A stretch of DNA of 16,931 nt from DASRVA01 sp050732935 (lineage in GTDB: Bacteria; Gemmatimonadota; Gemmatimonadetes; JACCXV01; JAHWKZ01): contig JBOHRW010000090.1 in the NCBI GenBank assembly GCA_050732935.1, positions 1 to 16,931 of the forward strand, in the 5' to 3' direction. The notes below the pieces were generated by a model. It saw only the letters and a program-made list of their open reading frames with translations. It had not been told where the DNA came from and did not search any database. Positions 1 to 6,612 of this stretch are shown piece after piece. Numbering within the stretch: the stretch's first letter is position 1; every line of letters starts with the position of its first letter. A program made the translations under genes and the position numbers.

Positions 1-116
1 CCTCTATTGCGTGTGTGTTCCAGGAGGAATTGTCCTCTTTGGAAGACGGGCCGGACGATGATGACGAGGACGGCTGGACTGACGACGACCGGGGCTGCAT
101 GGGGGACGACGAGTGA
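1..116 (+). CDS. C-terminal end of an unidentified acidic protein (partial)
   Basis: Reading frame 3 is open from the window edge to a TGA at 114-116. The visible 37 residues end in a strongly acidic tail (runs of Asp/Glu such as DGPDDDDEDG and a final GDDE). The stop overlaps the GTG start of the next gene by 4 bases (GTGA), which suggests translational coupling and supports this frame as real. No family can be named from so little sequence. By position it belongs to the integrase-linked cluster of the mobile element that extends off the left edge. Confidence 0.5.
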   Translation, partial: SIACVFQEELSSLEDGPDDDDEDGWTDDDRGCMGDDE

Positions 117-481
117 GCGTCCGCGATCCCACCCGCCTACTCGAGCGCTGGGAGAGCGAAGCCGATTCGTTTTCGCGCTTCGGCCAGACAGCCCAGGCGG
201 CCATGATGCGTAGGTGTGCCGAGGACCTCAGGGAGTGGTGGGAAGCTCGTGGTCACGAGCTCGTGACGACGGAGGAGGCGATCGAGCTCAGCGGTTACAG
301 CCGCTCAGCGTTGGAGGAGATGCGCCGCCAAGGGAAAGTCACGGCTGCGGGAGAGCCCGGAAGGCCGCTCTATCGACGGGGTGAACTGCCACGGAAACCA
401 CGTCGCTTGCCGCGCCTAAGGCTGGAATCTGGCGAACCGGATGTAGTGGGCGAGGTCCTTCTCGCTCGCGAGCACCGATGA
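113..481 (+). CDS. Excisionase-like helix-turn-helix protein
   Basis: A 122-residue protein. Residues 1-45 look helical and charged. Residues about 50-95 (VTTEEAIELSGYSRSALEEM, then a short wing ending GRPLYRRGELPRKP) match the winged HTH layout of MerR/excisionase-type DNA-binding domains. The GTG start at 113 overlaps the previous stop, and its own TGA overlaps the ATG of the next gene (ATGA at 478-481), so the genes form a coupled cluster. Small HTH proteins of this form just upstream of tyrosine integrases often act as recombination directionality factors or regulators of the element. That role is inferred from context; the fold assignment is fairly secure. Confidence 0.72.
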   Translation: MSVRDPTRLLERWESEADSFSRFGQTAQAAMMRRCAEDLREWWEARGHELVTTEEAIELSGYSRSALEEMRRQGKVTAAGEPGRPLYRRGELPRKPRRLPRLRLESGEPDVVGEVLLAREHR

Positions 482-777
482 CGAGCTTGACCCAACCCCT
501 CGAAGACGTTACGTTTCATGTAACCATGGGACGCCAGCAACGACTCCTGAGACACGTCTTCCGGCGCATGCCCGCGTCGATGACGGCGCTCGCGAAGGCG
601 GCCGGTCTATCCCACGTCGCGCTCCTGCGGGCGCGCCGCGGAGATTTCGATCTGGAGTCTGATCGGCTCCGGACGATGGCCGACGTGCTCAGGGGGTGGG
701 GCGAGACTTCGATCGAGCTGGCGGACCGCCTCGAGGAATTTGCAGAACAGCAGGAGGTGGACGATGCCGAGGCGTAA
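478..777 (+). CDS. Small Xre-like helix-turn-helix protein
   Basis: A 99-residue protein. Residues about 33-70 contain a lambda-repressor-like HTH: MTALAKAAGLSHVALLRARR has the usual spacing of first helix, turn with Gly, and recognition helix, followed by a helix with the pattern LRTMADVLRGW. The C-terminus is acidic (EEFAEQQEVDDAEA). It overlaps the preceding HTH gene by 4 bases, and its last codons contain the Shine-Dalgarno of the integrase, so it is part of the same transcript. Likely a small transcriptional regulator of the mobile element. Repressor and second directionality factor cannot be separated on sequence alone. Confidence 0.65.
   Translation: MTSLTQPLEDVTFHVTMGRQQRLLRHVFRRMPASMTALAKAAGLSHVALLRARRGDFDLESDRLRTMADVLRGWGETSIELADRLEEFAEQQEVDDAEA
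752..758 (+). promoter_or_regulatory. Shine-Dalgarno for the integrase, fixing its start at 764
   Basis: AGGAGGT lies 5 nt upstream of ATG 764. An in-frame ATG at 740 has nothing comparable before it, so 764 is preferred although it overlaps the upstream gene. Confidence 0.7.
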
Positions 778-2071
778 GCGCTGGAAGTACTCAGCTGGCC
801 GGAAGCCGCACACGATCACCGTGTACGAGCGCCGGGCGGGCGCGAACTTGTTCATCAAGATCTGGGAGCCAACCGCCGTTAATGGCAAGGGCGGCATGAA
901 GCGCCGCAGTCTAGGCCACCGAGATCGCGAGAGGGCGATCGAGTACGCCGACGAGCAGGCACGCCGGCTCAGGGACGGCTCGGCCGAGATCCTGAGCGGG
1001 AAGGTGACGCTGGAGCGGCTCTTTCGACTCTATCTCACGCACCAGACCCCGACCAAGAAGGCGAAGCAGCAACTGGCGGACCAGCGCCGGGCGGAGCTCT
1101 GGCTCGCCTGGCTCGGTCGCAACAAGGATCCACACAAGATCAGCCCTCGCGAGTGGCGCGAGTTCATGGCTGCCAGGCTGGAGGGCCGGCTCGGGCCGCG
1201 CGGTCACGTCCGCGAGCAGGACGAAGGCCGGCCGGTCAACGCGCGAACGGTCGAGCAGGACGCGAAGTTCCTGCGGGCCGTCGTCCGGTGGGGTACGCAG
1301 GAGATGGACAGCGAGGGCCGGTACTTGCTGCGCGACAACGTACTCAGGGGGTTCGAAGTGCCCAAGAACCCGAACCCGAATCGCCCGATCGCCACCGCCG
1401 ACCAGCTGGAGGCCCTGCTCAGGGTCGCTGATGACGTCATGATGGAGGTCGCACCCGCCCACCCGCTCCATCCTGAGTACGGGACGCGGACGGCTCAGCC
1501 GAAACGGCCGGCCACAGTCAGGGGCCATTTCGGCGAGATCCTGGAACTCGTCAACGCCACGGGCCGGCGGATCGGCGCCGTCCGCTCACTCGCGTTCTCA
1601 GACCTGCGGCTGGACGTGGAACCGTGGGGCGCGATCCGGTGGCCGAGCGCAACCGACAAGATGGGGATCGAAACGGTCGTCCCGATCAATGCGGACGCCC
1701 GCGCTGTCCTCGATCGCGTCATGGCCAGCCGGCCCGGGGCCGGATCGGCGCCTCTCTTCCCCGCCCCAGGCGACCCGACCAAGCCCATCGACGCCTTCTT
1801 TGCCAGCAAGCTCATGAGACGCGGGATCGCGCTGGCCAGGAAGAAGGCCACCGAAGAGGGCCGAACCTTCGACCCGCCACGCGGCTTCGGGTATCATTCC
1901 TTCAGACGGAAGTGGGCCACCGAGGTCAAAGATCTCTCGCCCACCGACGCCGCCGCCCTGGGTGGCTGGAAGAACGCTGTCACCATGCAGGCCGTCTACC
2001 AGCAACCAGATTGGGAAGGGATGCTCCAAGTGATCGAGAAGCGCCGCACCTTGAGGGAGAACCACGCATGA
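764..2071 (+). CDS. int: Tyrosine recombinase / phage-type integrase
   Basis: A 435-residue site-specific recombinase. A basic N-terminus (MPRRKRWKYSAGRKPHTITV) leads into a SAM-like core-binding domain around residues 80-190 and a catalytic domain from about 200 to 425. Catalytic residues are visible: Arg269 in TGRRIGAVRSL, a beta-hairpin Lys in the ATDKMG segment, His378 and Arg381 in YHSFRRKW, Trp402 in LGGWKN and the nucleophile Tyr412 in AVYQQPD. The enzyme appears intact. It would cut and rejoin the element at its attachment site through a covalent 3'-phosphotyrosine. It lies last in a coupled cluster with two HTH genes, and ends 94 bp before the 3' end of tRNA-Arg, the usual layout for an element integrated in a tRNA gene. 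The source element (prophage, satellite or ICE) is not visible. Confidence 0.93.
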   Translation: MPRRKRWKYSAGRKPHTITVYERRAGANLFIKIWEPTAVNGKGGMKRRSLGHRDRERAIEYADEQARRLRDGSAEILSGKVTLERLFRLYLTHQTPTKKAKQQLADQRRAELWLAWLGRNKDPHKISPREWREFMAARLEGRLGPRGHVREQDEGRPVNARTVEQDAKFLRAVVRWGTQEMDSEGRYLLRDNVLRGFEVPKNPNPNRPIATADQLEALLRVADDVMMEVAPAHPLHPEYGTRTAQPKRPATVRGHFGEILELVNATGRRIGAVRSLAFSDLRLDVEPWGAIRWPSATDKMGIETVVPINADARAVLDRVMASRPGAGSAPLFPAPGDPTKPIDAFFASKLMRRGIALARKKATEEGRTFDPPRGFGYHSFRRKWATEVKDLSPTDAAALGGWKNAVTMQAVYQQPDWEGMLQVIEKRRTLRENHA

Positions 2072-2079
2072 AACGGCCC

Positions 2080-2103
2080 CCAACTGTCCCACCAACTGTC
2101 CCA
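2080..2103 (+). repeat. Perfect tandem 12-bp direct repeat between int and the tRNA
   Basis: CCAACTGTCCCA occurs twice head to tail (2080-2091 and 2092-2103), starting 8 bp after the integrase stop and ending 62 bp before the tRNA 3' end. Position and length suggest arm-type integrase or directionality-factor binding sites; this is an inference. Confidence 0.6.
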
Positions 2104-2165
2104 CTCGCCACCAGCAAGCCCGCGAAGCGAATCCCGCAAACTCTTACGGTTCAGCCGGTTGAAGT

Positions 2166-2190
2166 TGGTGCCCCGGGAGGGATTCGAACC
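2166..2190. other. Probable attachment site in the tRNA-Arg 3' end
   Basis: The integrase gene and its flanking repeats abut the 3' end of an intact tRNA. Tyrosine recombinases commonly use the T arm and 3' end of tRNA genes as attB. The second copy of this sequence should lie outside the left edge, so the exact core cannot be delimited here. Confidence 0.4.
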
Positions 2191-2242
2191 CCCGACCAAC
2201 GGCTTAGAAGGCCGCTGCTCTGTCCAGCTGAGCTACCGGGGC
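2166..2242 (-). tRNA. tRNA-Arg (anticodon UCU), CCA encoded
   Basis: The reverse complement folds as a standard cloverleaf. Acceptor GCCCCGG pairs with CCGGGGC, the D arm contains GCTCAGCTGGACAGAGC, and the anticodon stem GCGGC/GCCGT encloses loop CTTCTAA with anticodon TCT. The T arm carries TTCGAAT. Discriminator A (2169) is followed by an encoded CCA (2166-2168). The gene is intact although an integrase lies just beyond its 3' end, as expected when an element brings a restoring copy of the tRNA 3' end. Confidence 0.95.
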
Positions 2243-2249
2243 GACGGTC

Positions 2250-2267
2250 GGCGCCCGGGAGGGCGCC
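2250..2267 (-). terminator. Hairpin between the HD-GYP gene and tRNA-Arg
   Basis: GGCGCCC-GGGA-GGGCGCC is a perfect 7-bp stem between the stop codon at 2306 and the tRNA 5' end at 2242. There is no U-tract, so it may be a weak terminator or a processing site. Confidence 0.3.
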
Positions 2268-2305
2268 TGCCCCGTGAAGATAACCTCCCGACAACCAGGG
2301 ATCAG

Positions 2306-3898
2306 CTACAGAGCCTGCTCCTCGCGAGGTGCCTCAATGGCATCGCCGGATTCGACCTCCGGTGTCTGTCGCTCAGCGATCCGTTCCGCAGCTGACGCTA
2401 CGCGATCCCGGATGGCTTCCCACTCGCCCCGCGGGATGGCCAGGAAGGCCCGGACGAGGTCGGGGTCGAACCTGGCCGCGCTCCGGCGGCTGATCTCCTC
2501 GACCACGCCGTCGTAGCCGAGGGCTTCGCGATAGGGTCTGGGAAACGTCATCGCCTCCAGCGTGTCGGCGATGGCGAGGATCCGCGCCCCGACGGGGATG
2601 TCCTCCCCGGTCAGGCCATCGGGATAGCCGGATCCGTTGAACCGCTCGTGATGGGCGTGAACGATCCGAACGACGCTCTCCTGCAACCCGAGCCCCTCCA
2701 GGATGGCGTTCCCCACTTCGACGTGACGCTCGACCTCGTGGCGCTCGCTCTCGGTGAGGGGCCCGGCCTTGAGCAACACGGCGGCCCGCACCCCGACCTT
2801 TCCGACATCGTGCAGCAACGCGGCGGTTCGCAACGACCCTCGCTCCCACGCGGGGAGTCCGATCTCGACGGCCAGCCTGAGCGCGAACTCGGCGATCCGC
2901 TGCGAATGACCGGCGGGCTCGTGCTCGAGTCGATCGAGCTGGGACACGAGCCTGTGGAGCATGTCCGTGGGCGGTTCCTCGTGGCGGCGCTCCCCGCTGG
3001 GGATCGCCCCGCTCCGACGCATGAGCCGGGCGGCCTCCTGCGACAACCCCTCGAGAACGCGCAGGTGCTCCCCGTTCAGCATCCAGGGGCTGCTCTCGCG
3101 CATCGCCACGAGGGCACCGGCCACGTCCCCGGTCTCGTCCCGGACGGCCACCGCAGCGACGCTATGGACGCCGTTCGGTAGCCCCACGCCGTTGCCATGG
3201 GCATCGGGGAACTTGAGCGACGCCCCCGTATCGATCACACGGCGCGCGACCGTCCGGGCGAGGTCTGACCTTTGGTCGTCCGGCGACAGGCCGGTCCCGA
3301 GTTCGAGCACGTGCGGCCCGCCGGGTTGGCCGGCATAGAGACCGGCGCGGTCGGCCGACACCGCCATCCGCGCCGACTTCAGAAACACATCGTAACCCTT
3401 CTGGTCGTCCAGATAGGCGTCGACCGCGTAGCAGATCCGGTGCATGGCGAGGACGTTCCGGAGCTCCTCCTTCTCGCGCAGAAGACGCCGGCGCTCCAGG
3501 GCGTGGCTCACGATCGTGGGCAGCCGCCCCATCTCGAACGGCTTCTTGAGACAATCGTAGATCCCGTCGCTCGCCGTTCGCGATTCGCGACCGATCGGCC
3601 GATGGCTGGTGGTCAGAATGATCGCGGTCGCGGGATCGATCCGGCGGGCCTCGGCAACGGGATCGTCGGCGGGCGCCCCTCGCAGATGGGCGTCGCAGAT
3701 CAGGATGTCGACGGGCTCCCGTCCGAGCAGGCTGACCGCATCGACAGGATCGTCCAGCGCGATGCACTCGATATCGTGCGGCTCGAGGAGGGTTCGGACG
3801 AGCGTCAGGATCGAGCGCTCGTCGTCGACGACGAGAATCCTCGCTACGCGGCCTTGGGGATCGGGTGGGCCGCCGTGGGGTCGCGGACCGTTTTGCAT
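2306..3898 (-). CDS. Response regulator with REC, GAF-like and HD-GYP domains
   Basis: A 530-residue cytoplasmic signalling protein. The receiver domain spans about residues 18-135, with acidic pair Asp25/Asp26, phosphoacceptor Asp69 (LICDAHL), Thr96/97 and Lys119 (CLKKPFE). A central region of about 150-290 looks like a GAF sensor. The HD-GYP domain spans about 325-500: His363-Asp364 in LLHDVGK, HVEVG, HAHHERFNGSGYPDGL with the GYP around 424-426, and FDPDLV near the end. HD-GYP proteins hydrolyse cyclic di-GMP, so this is probably a phosphorylation-controlled phosphodiesterase; no partner kinase is in the window. The usual aDvfDA motif reads ADTLEAM here. No strong Shine-Dalgarno precedes ATG 3898. 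A 119-bp gap separates it from kynA upstream. Confidence 0.9.
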   Translation of the reverse strand: MQNGPRPHGGPPDPQGRVARILVVDDERSILTLVRTLLEPHDIECIALDDPVDAVSLLGREPVDILICDAHLRGAPADDPVAEARRIDPATAIILTTSHRPIGRESRTASDGIYDCLKKPFEMGRLPTIVSHALERRRLLREKEELRNVLAMHRICYAVDAYLDDQKGYDVFLKSARMAVSADRAGLYAGQPGGPHVLELGTGLSPDDQRSDLARTVARRVIDTGASLKFPDAHGNGVGLPNGVHSVAAVAVRDETGDVAGALVAMRESSPWMLNGEHLRVLEGLSQEAARLMRRSGAIPSGERRHEEPPTDMLHRLVSQLDRLEHEPAGHSQRIAEFALRLAVEIGLPAWERGSLRTAALLHDVGKVGVRAAVLLKAGPLTESERHEVERHVEVGNAILEGLGLQESVVRIVHAHHERFNGSGYPDGLTGEDIPVGARILAIADTLEAMTFPRPYREALGYDGVVEEISRRSAARFDPDLVRAFLAIPRGEWEAIRDRVASAAERIAERQTPEVESGDAIEAPREEQAL

Positions 3899-3947
3899 AG
3901 CCTGGCGCCGAGAGCTTGCAGCAACAATCGGGCCGGAGCGGCTGAAC

Positions 3948-3966
3948 GGTGGAGGTGACCTCTACC
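3948..3966. promoter_or_regulatory. Operator-like imperfect dyad upstream of the HD-GYP gene
   Basis: GGTGGAGGT-G-ACCTCTACC has 9-base arms that match at 8 positions around a single central base. It lies 50-68 bp upstream of the HD-GYP start in the kynA-HD-GYP gap, a plausible place for a dimeric regulator to bind. Confidence 0.25.
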
Positions 3967-4017
3967 GGGGGCAGGGTCGCGAACTCGAAGCAAGGTCCGC
4001 GGGTCGGAAGGACCGTC

Positions 4018-4788
4018 TTAGAAGCTCGCTCGTACCGCCCATAGGTCCGGAAACGCCGGAACGAACAGGGTCCGCTTGAGAAAGGCGACCCCGCTGGAGC
4101 CGCCGGTCCCCCGGCGGGTGCCGATCGTCCGCTCGACCATCTTCACGTGCCGGTAGCGCCACTCCTGGACTCCCTCGTCCAGATCCAGGAATCGCTCGCA
4201 GAGCTGGGCCGACTCGGGGTCTTCGCGATAGACGGTCACGAGCGCCCGCTCGACCTCCTCCGAGGCTTCGACGGGCGCGGTCACATCCCGCTCCAGGGCG
4301 GTGGCGGGAATCGGATGGCCACGCCGGGCCAGATGGGCCAGGAGCGCGTCCCAGATCGTGGATGAGCCCAGCCGCATCTCGAGGCGGCGTCTCTCTTCGG
4401 CGGGGAAATCCTCGAAGACGGTCGGGCTCTTGAGGCCGAGGGCGAACTCGAGCTCCCGGAACTGCGCGGACTGGGAGCCGCTTGCCGTCTCCAGACGGTC
4501 CCGAAAGCTCAGGAAGTCGAGCGGCGTCATCGTCTCGAGGACGTCGGTTTGAGCGACGGCGATTTTCAAGACCGTAAGGGTCCGTTTCAGTGTCTGGAGG
4601 GCTTCGAGGCCCCGGTCCTCGTCGAGGAGACCCCGGAGATGATCCAGCTCGTGGAGCATCTCCTTGAACCAGAGCTCGTAGACCTGGTGGATGATGATGA
4701 AGAGGATCTCGTCGTGCTCGTCGCTCGCAGGCCGCTGGAGCGACAGCAGCTCGTCCAGCCGCAGGTAGCTGCGGTAGGTGACGGTCAC
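4018..4788 (-). CDS. kynA: Tryptophan 2,3-dioxygenase
   Basis: A 256-residue haem dioxygenase that opens the indole ring of L-tryptophan to give N-formylkynurenine, the first step of the kynurenine pathway. Family landmarks are clear: IIIHQVYELWFKEMLHELD with the active-site His34, SGSQSAQFRELEF with substrate-binding Arg111, YRHVKMVER with His214 as proximal haem ligand, and the C-terminal TIGTRRGTGGSSGVAFL loop. Length is normal for bacterial members. The start is GTG at 4788, only 4 nt after the stop of the MerR/TPR gene, so the two are almost certainly cotranscribed. No other kynurenine-pathway gene is visible, which makes its place in a ku-led gene string notable. Confidence 0.93.
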   Translation of the reverse strand: MTVTYRSYLRLDELLSLQRPASDEHDEILFIIIHQVYELWFKEMLHELDHLRGLLDEDRGLEALQTLKRTLTVLKIAVAQTDVLETMTPLDFLSFRDRLETASGSQSAQFRELEFALGLKSPTVFEDFPAEERRRLEMRLGSSTIWDALLAHLARRGHPIPATALERDVTAPVEASEEVERALVTVYREDPESAQLCERFLDLDEGVQEWRYRHVKMVERTIGTRRGTGGSSGVAFLKRTLFVPAFPDLWAVRASF

Positions 4789-4792
4789 CCGG

Positions 4793-5611
4793 TCAGCAGC
4801 CGCGGACGAGCTCGTTGTAGCTCTTCAGATGTCGGATCGCGGCCGCCCGATCGCCGGCCTGGTCGTAGAGGCGCGCGAGGTTGTAGTAGGCGTCGGCCAT
4901 CCCGGGGTCGACGGCGATCGTCCTCCGGTAGACCTGGATGGCGTCATCGAGCCGGCCGAGGTCCTCCAGCACGACCCCGAGGTTGTAGGTGGCGGTGGGG
5001 TGCTCCGGGCTGGTCTCGAGCGCCAGCTCGTACTCCCGTCTCGCCTCCGCCAGCTGTCCCTCCTCGTGATGGAGGCGCCCGAGATTGATCCGGGCGTCCA
5101 CGTGGTCGGGGGCAAGCTCGAGAGCGCGCCGGTAGAGCTCGCGGGCCATCCGGGGCGAGGTGGCCTCGAGGCTACAGCCGAGCTCGAACCAGTCGTCCGC
5201 GTCGCGCCCCTCCGGCGGGAAGCCGGCTCCGCCAAACGGGATGGGGTCCGCCACGTCGGAAGAACGGTCGAAGTCGAACAGCGTCTGCCCAGAGGAAGGC
5301 CGCCAGCGGGTGCGCTCATCGTCGACGACGACATCCCCGTTCTGGGCCAGGATCCGGAAGGAGGTGAGGGGGTGGTCGTCGGAAGTGCGGTCCAGGAGAG
5401 CTCTCAGCGCCGCGTTGACGCGACGGCGTGAGATGTCCGATCGCTCGAGCTGGAGCGCCGTCCTCATGACCAGCAGGTCGCCGAACGTGAACCGGTGCTC
5501 GTTGCCATCGCCCCGTCGCGGTTCGACGATCCCGGCCCGCACGAAGGCCTGGACCCGGCCGGGCACGACATGGAGAATGCGCGCCGTTTCACGCGTCGTG
5601 TAGGTGATCAT
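4793..5611 (-). CDS. MerR-type HTH protein fused to TPR repeats
   Basis: A 272-residue protein. Residues 3-72 form a MerR-like winged HTH (YTTRETARILHVVPGRVQAF, then an R-F-F-G-D-L wing and helix). A linker of about 80-120 includes a hydrophobic strand segment and SGQTLFDFD. Four TPR units in exact 34-residue register start near 138, 172, 206 and 240 (for example ATYNLGVVLEDLGRLDDAI). The usual MerR effector domain is replaced by a protein-interaction module. It starts 36 nt after ku, with a GC-rich 16-base palindrome (5626-5641) in the gap, and ends 4 nt before kynA, so it probably sits in one operon. A regulator of that operon is plausible but unproven; target and partner are unknown. Confidence 0.82.
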   Translation of the reverse strand: MITYTTRETARILHVVPGRVQAFVRAGIVEPRRGDGNEHRFTFGDLLVMRTALQLERSDISRRRVNAALRALLDRTSDDHPLTSFRILAQNGDVVVDDERTRWRPSSGQTLFDFDRSSDVADPIPFGGAGFPPEGRDADDWFELGCSLEATSPRMARELYRRALELAPDHVDARINLGRLHHEEGQLAEARREYELALETSPEHPTATYNLGVVLEDLGRLDDAIQVYRRTIAVDPGMADAYYNLARLYDQAGDRAAAIRHLKSYNELVRGC

Positions 5612-5647
5612 CGAAGAAACGGTGCCCCCCGGCCCCGGGGGCGGGGC

Positions 5648-6520
5648 TTACGCCTGACCCGCCTTTCGGGACCCCTTGGTCTTCTTGCGCGTCGTCTTCT
5701 TGGCCGGCTTTCGGGCTTCCTCGCCCTTCTCGGCTTCCTGGCCCTTCCCGGTTCCGGCCAGGCTCTTCTTGAGCGCCTCCATGAGGTCGATGACCTTGCC
5801 GTCCGTCTCCGGCGGCGGCGCGGCGGTGATCTCCTCCCCCTGGATCTTGCGCTCGATCTGCTCCAGAACCCGCTTGTAGACCTCGTCCTCGAACTTCTCG
5901 GGACGGTACTCGTCGCTGGCCCCCTGCTCGATGAGCTGGACCGCCAGCTTCATCTCGTCCTTCTTGACCTTTCCGTCACCGATGGGAACTTCCTCGAACG
6001 GCTTGACCTCGTCCGCGTAGCGGAGCTGCTCCATGAGGAGCCCCTCCTCGAGTGGCCGGATCAGCACCACGTACTGCTTTCCCCGGGCCGCGTAGCTCCC
6101 CAGCGCCGCCCGGCCGGTCTCGCGGAGCGCCGCGCTCAGCAGGCGGTACGCCCGCTCGCCACCCTTGTCCGGACCCAGGTAGTAGGCCCGGTCCAGGTAG
6201 AGCCGCTCCACCTGCTCGAGGGGAACGAACTCGACGATCTCGACGGCTTCGGTGGCCTGTGCATCGAGCTTCTTCAGCTCGTCGGGCGTGAAGAGGACGT
6301 ACTGGTCGCGGGCGAACTCGTAGCCTTTGACGAGCTCGTCGCGCTCCACGATGCGCTCGTCCTTGGGGCACCAGAAGCGCTGCTGCACCCGGGTGCCGCA
6401 TTCCTCGTGGATCCAGTTGAACGATATGTTGCGGGAGCTCTCGCTTGTGGAGTAGAGCTTGACGGGCACGTTCACGAGACCGAACGAGATTGTCGCCGAT
6501 CCCATCGCACGTGCGGCCAT
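5648..6520 (-). CDS. ku: Ku, bacterial NHEJ DNA-end-binding protein
   Basis: A 290-residue Ku homologue. Homodimeric bacterial Ku rings DNA double-strand ends and recruits LigD. Typical N-terminal Ku core: MGSATISFGLVNVPVKLYS, the HEECGTRVQQRFWCPKDE segment, ARDQYVLFTPDELKKLD, YYLGPDKGGERAYRLL and GKQYVVLIRP. The C-terminus is a Lys/Arg-rich tail (KKTTRKKTKGSRKAG), as in Ku proteins with a basic extension that adds DNA contacts. ATG 6520 is chosen over upstream in-frame starts because AAGGAGG lies 5 nt before it and the protein then begins at the family's usual N-terminus. It is divergent from ligD, its expected partner. Confidence 0.95.
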   Translation of the reverse strand: MAARAMGSATISFGLVNVPVKLYSTSESSRNISFNWIHEECGTRVQQRFWCPKDERIVERDELVKGYEFARDQYVLFTPDELKKLDAQATEAVEIVEFVPLEQVERLYLDRAYYLGPDKGGERAYRLLSAALRETGRAALGSYAARGKQYVVLIRPLEEGLLMEQLRYADEVKPFEEVPIGDGKVKKDEMKLAVQLIEQGASDEYRPEKFEDEVYKRVLEQIERKIQGEEITAAPPPETDGKVIDLMEALKKSLAGTGKGQEAEKGEEARKPAKKTTRKKTKGSRKAGQA

Positions 6521-6525
6521 ACGAT

Positions 6526-6532
6526 CCTCCTT
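6526..6532 (-). promoter_or_regulatory. Shine-Dalgarno deciding the ku start
   Basis: On the - strand AAGGAGG ends 5 nt before ATG 6520. This excludes the longer in-frame reading to 6598. Confidence 0.75.
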
Positions 6533-6596
6533 CTGCCTGATCCGTCGCTGGCGTGTCGCCTGTGCGTTCACCCGCCATGACGGGAAGGGGCACCTC

Positions 6597-6604
6597 AATA
6601 TATG
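6597..6604. promoter_or_regulatory. AT-rich divergent promoter patch between ku and ligD
   Basis: AATATATG is the only AT-rich patch in the gap. On the + strand TATATG (6599-6604), with ATGACG 16 bp upstream (6577-6582), would place transcription start at about 6611-6613, next to the GTG at 6613. On the - strand the same bases read TATATT and could serve ku with a leader of about 70 nt. The match to consensus is partial. Confidence 0.35.
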
Positions 6605-6612
6605 CTCTTTCG

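Noticed and set aside
1624..2277. Open frame ending in GAPGGIRTPDQRLRRPLLCPAELPG
   Set aside because: This peptide is the antisense translation of tRNA-Arg, a well-known false protein; the rest is an out-of-frame shadow of the integrase.
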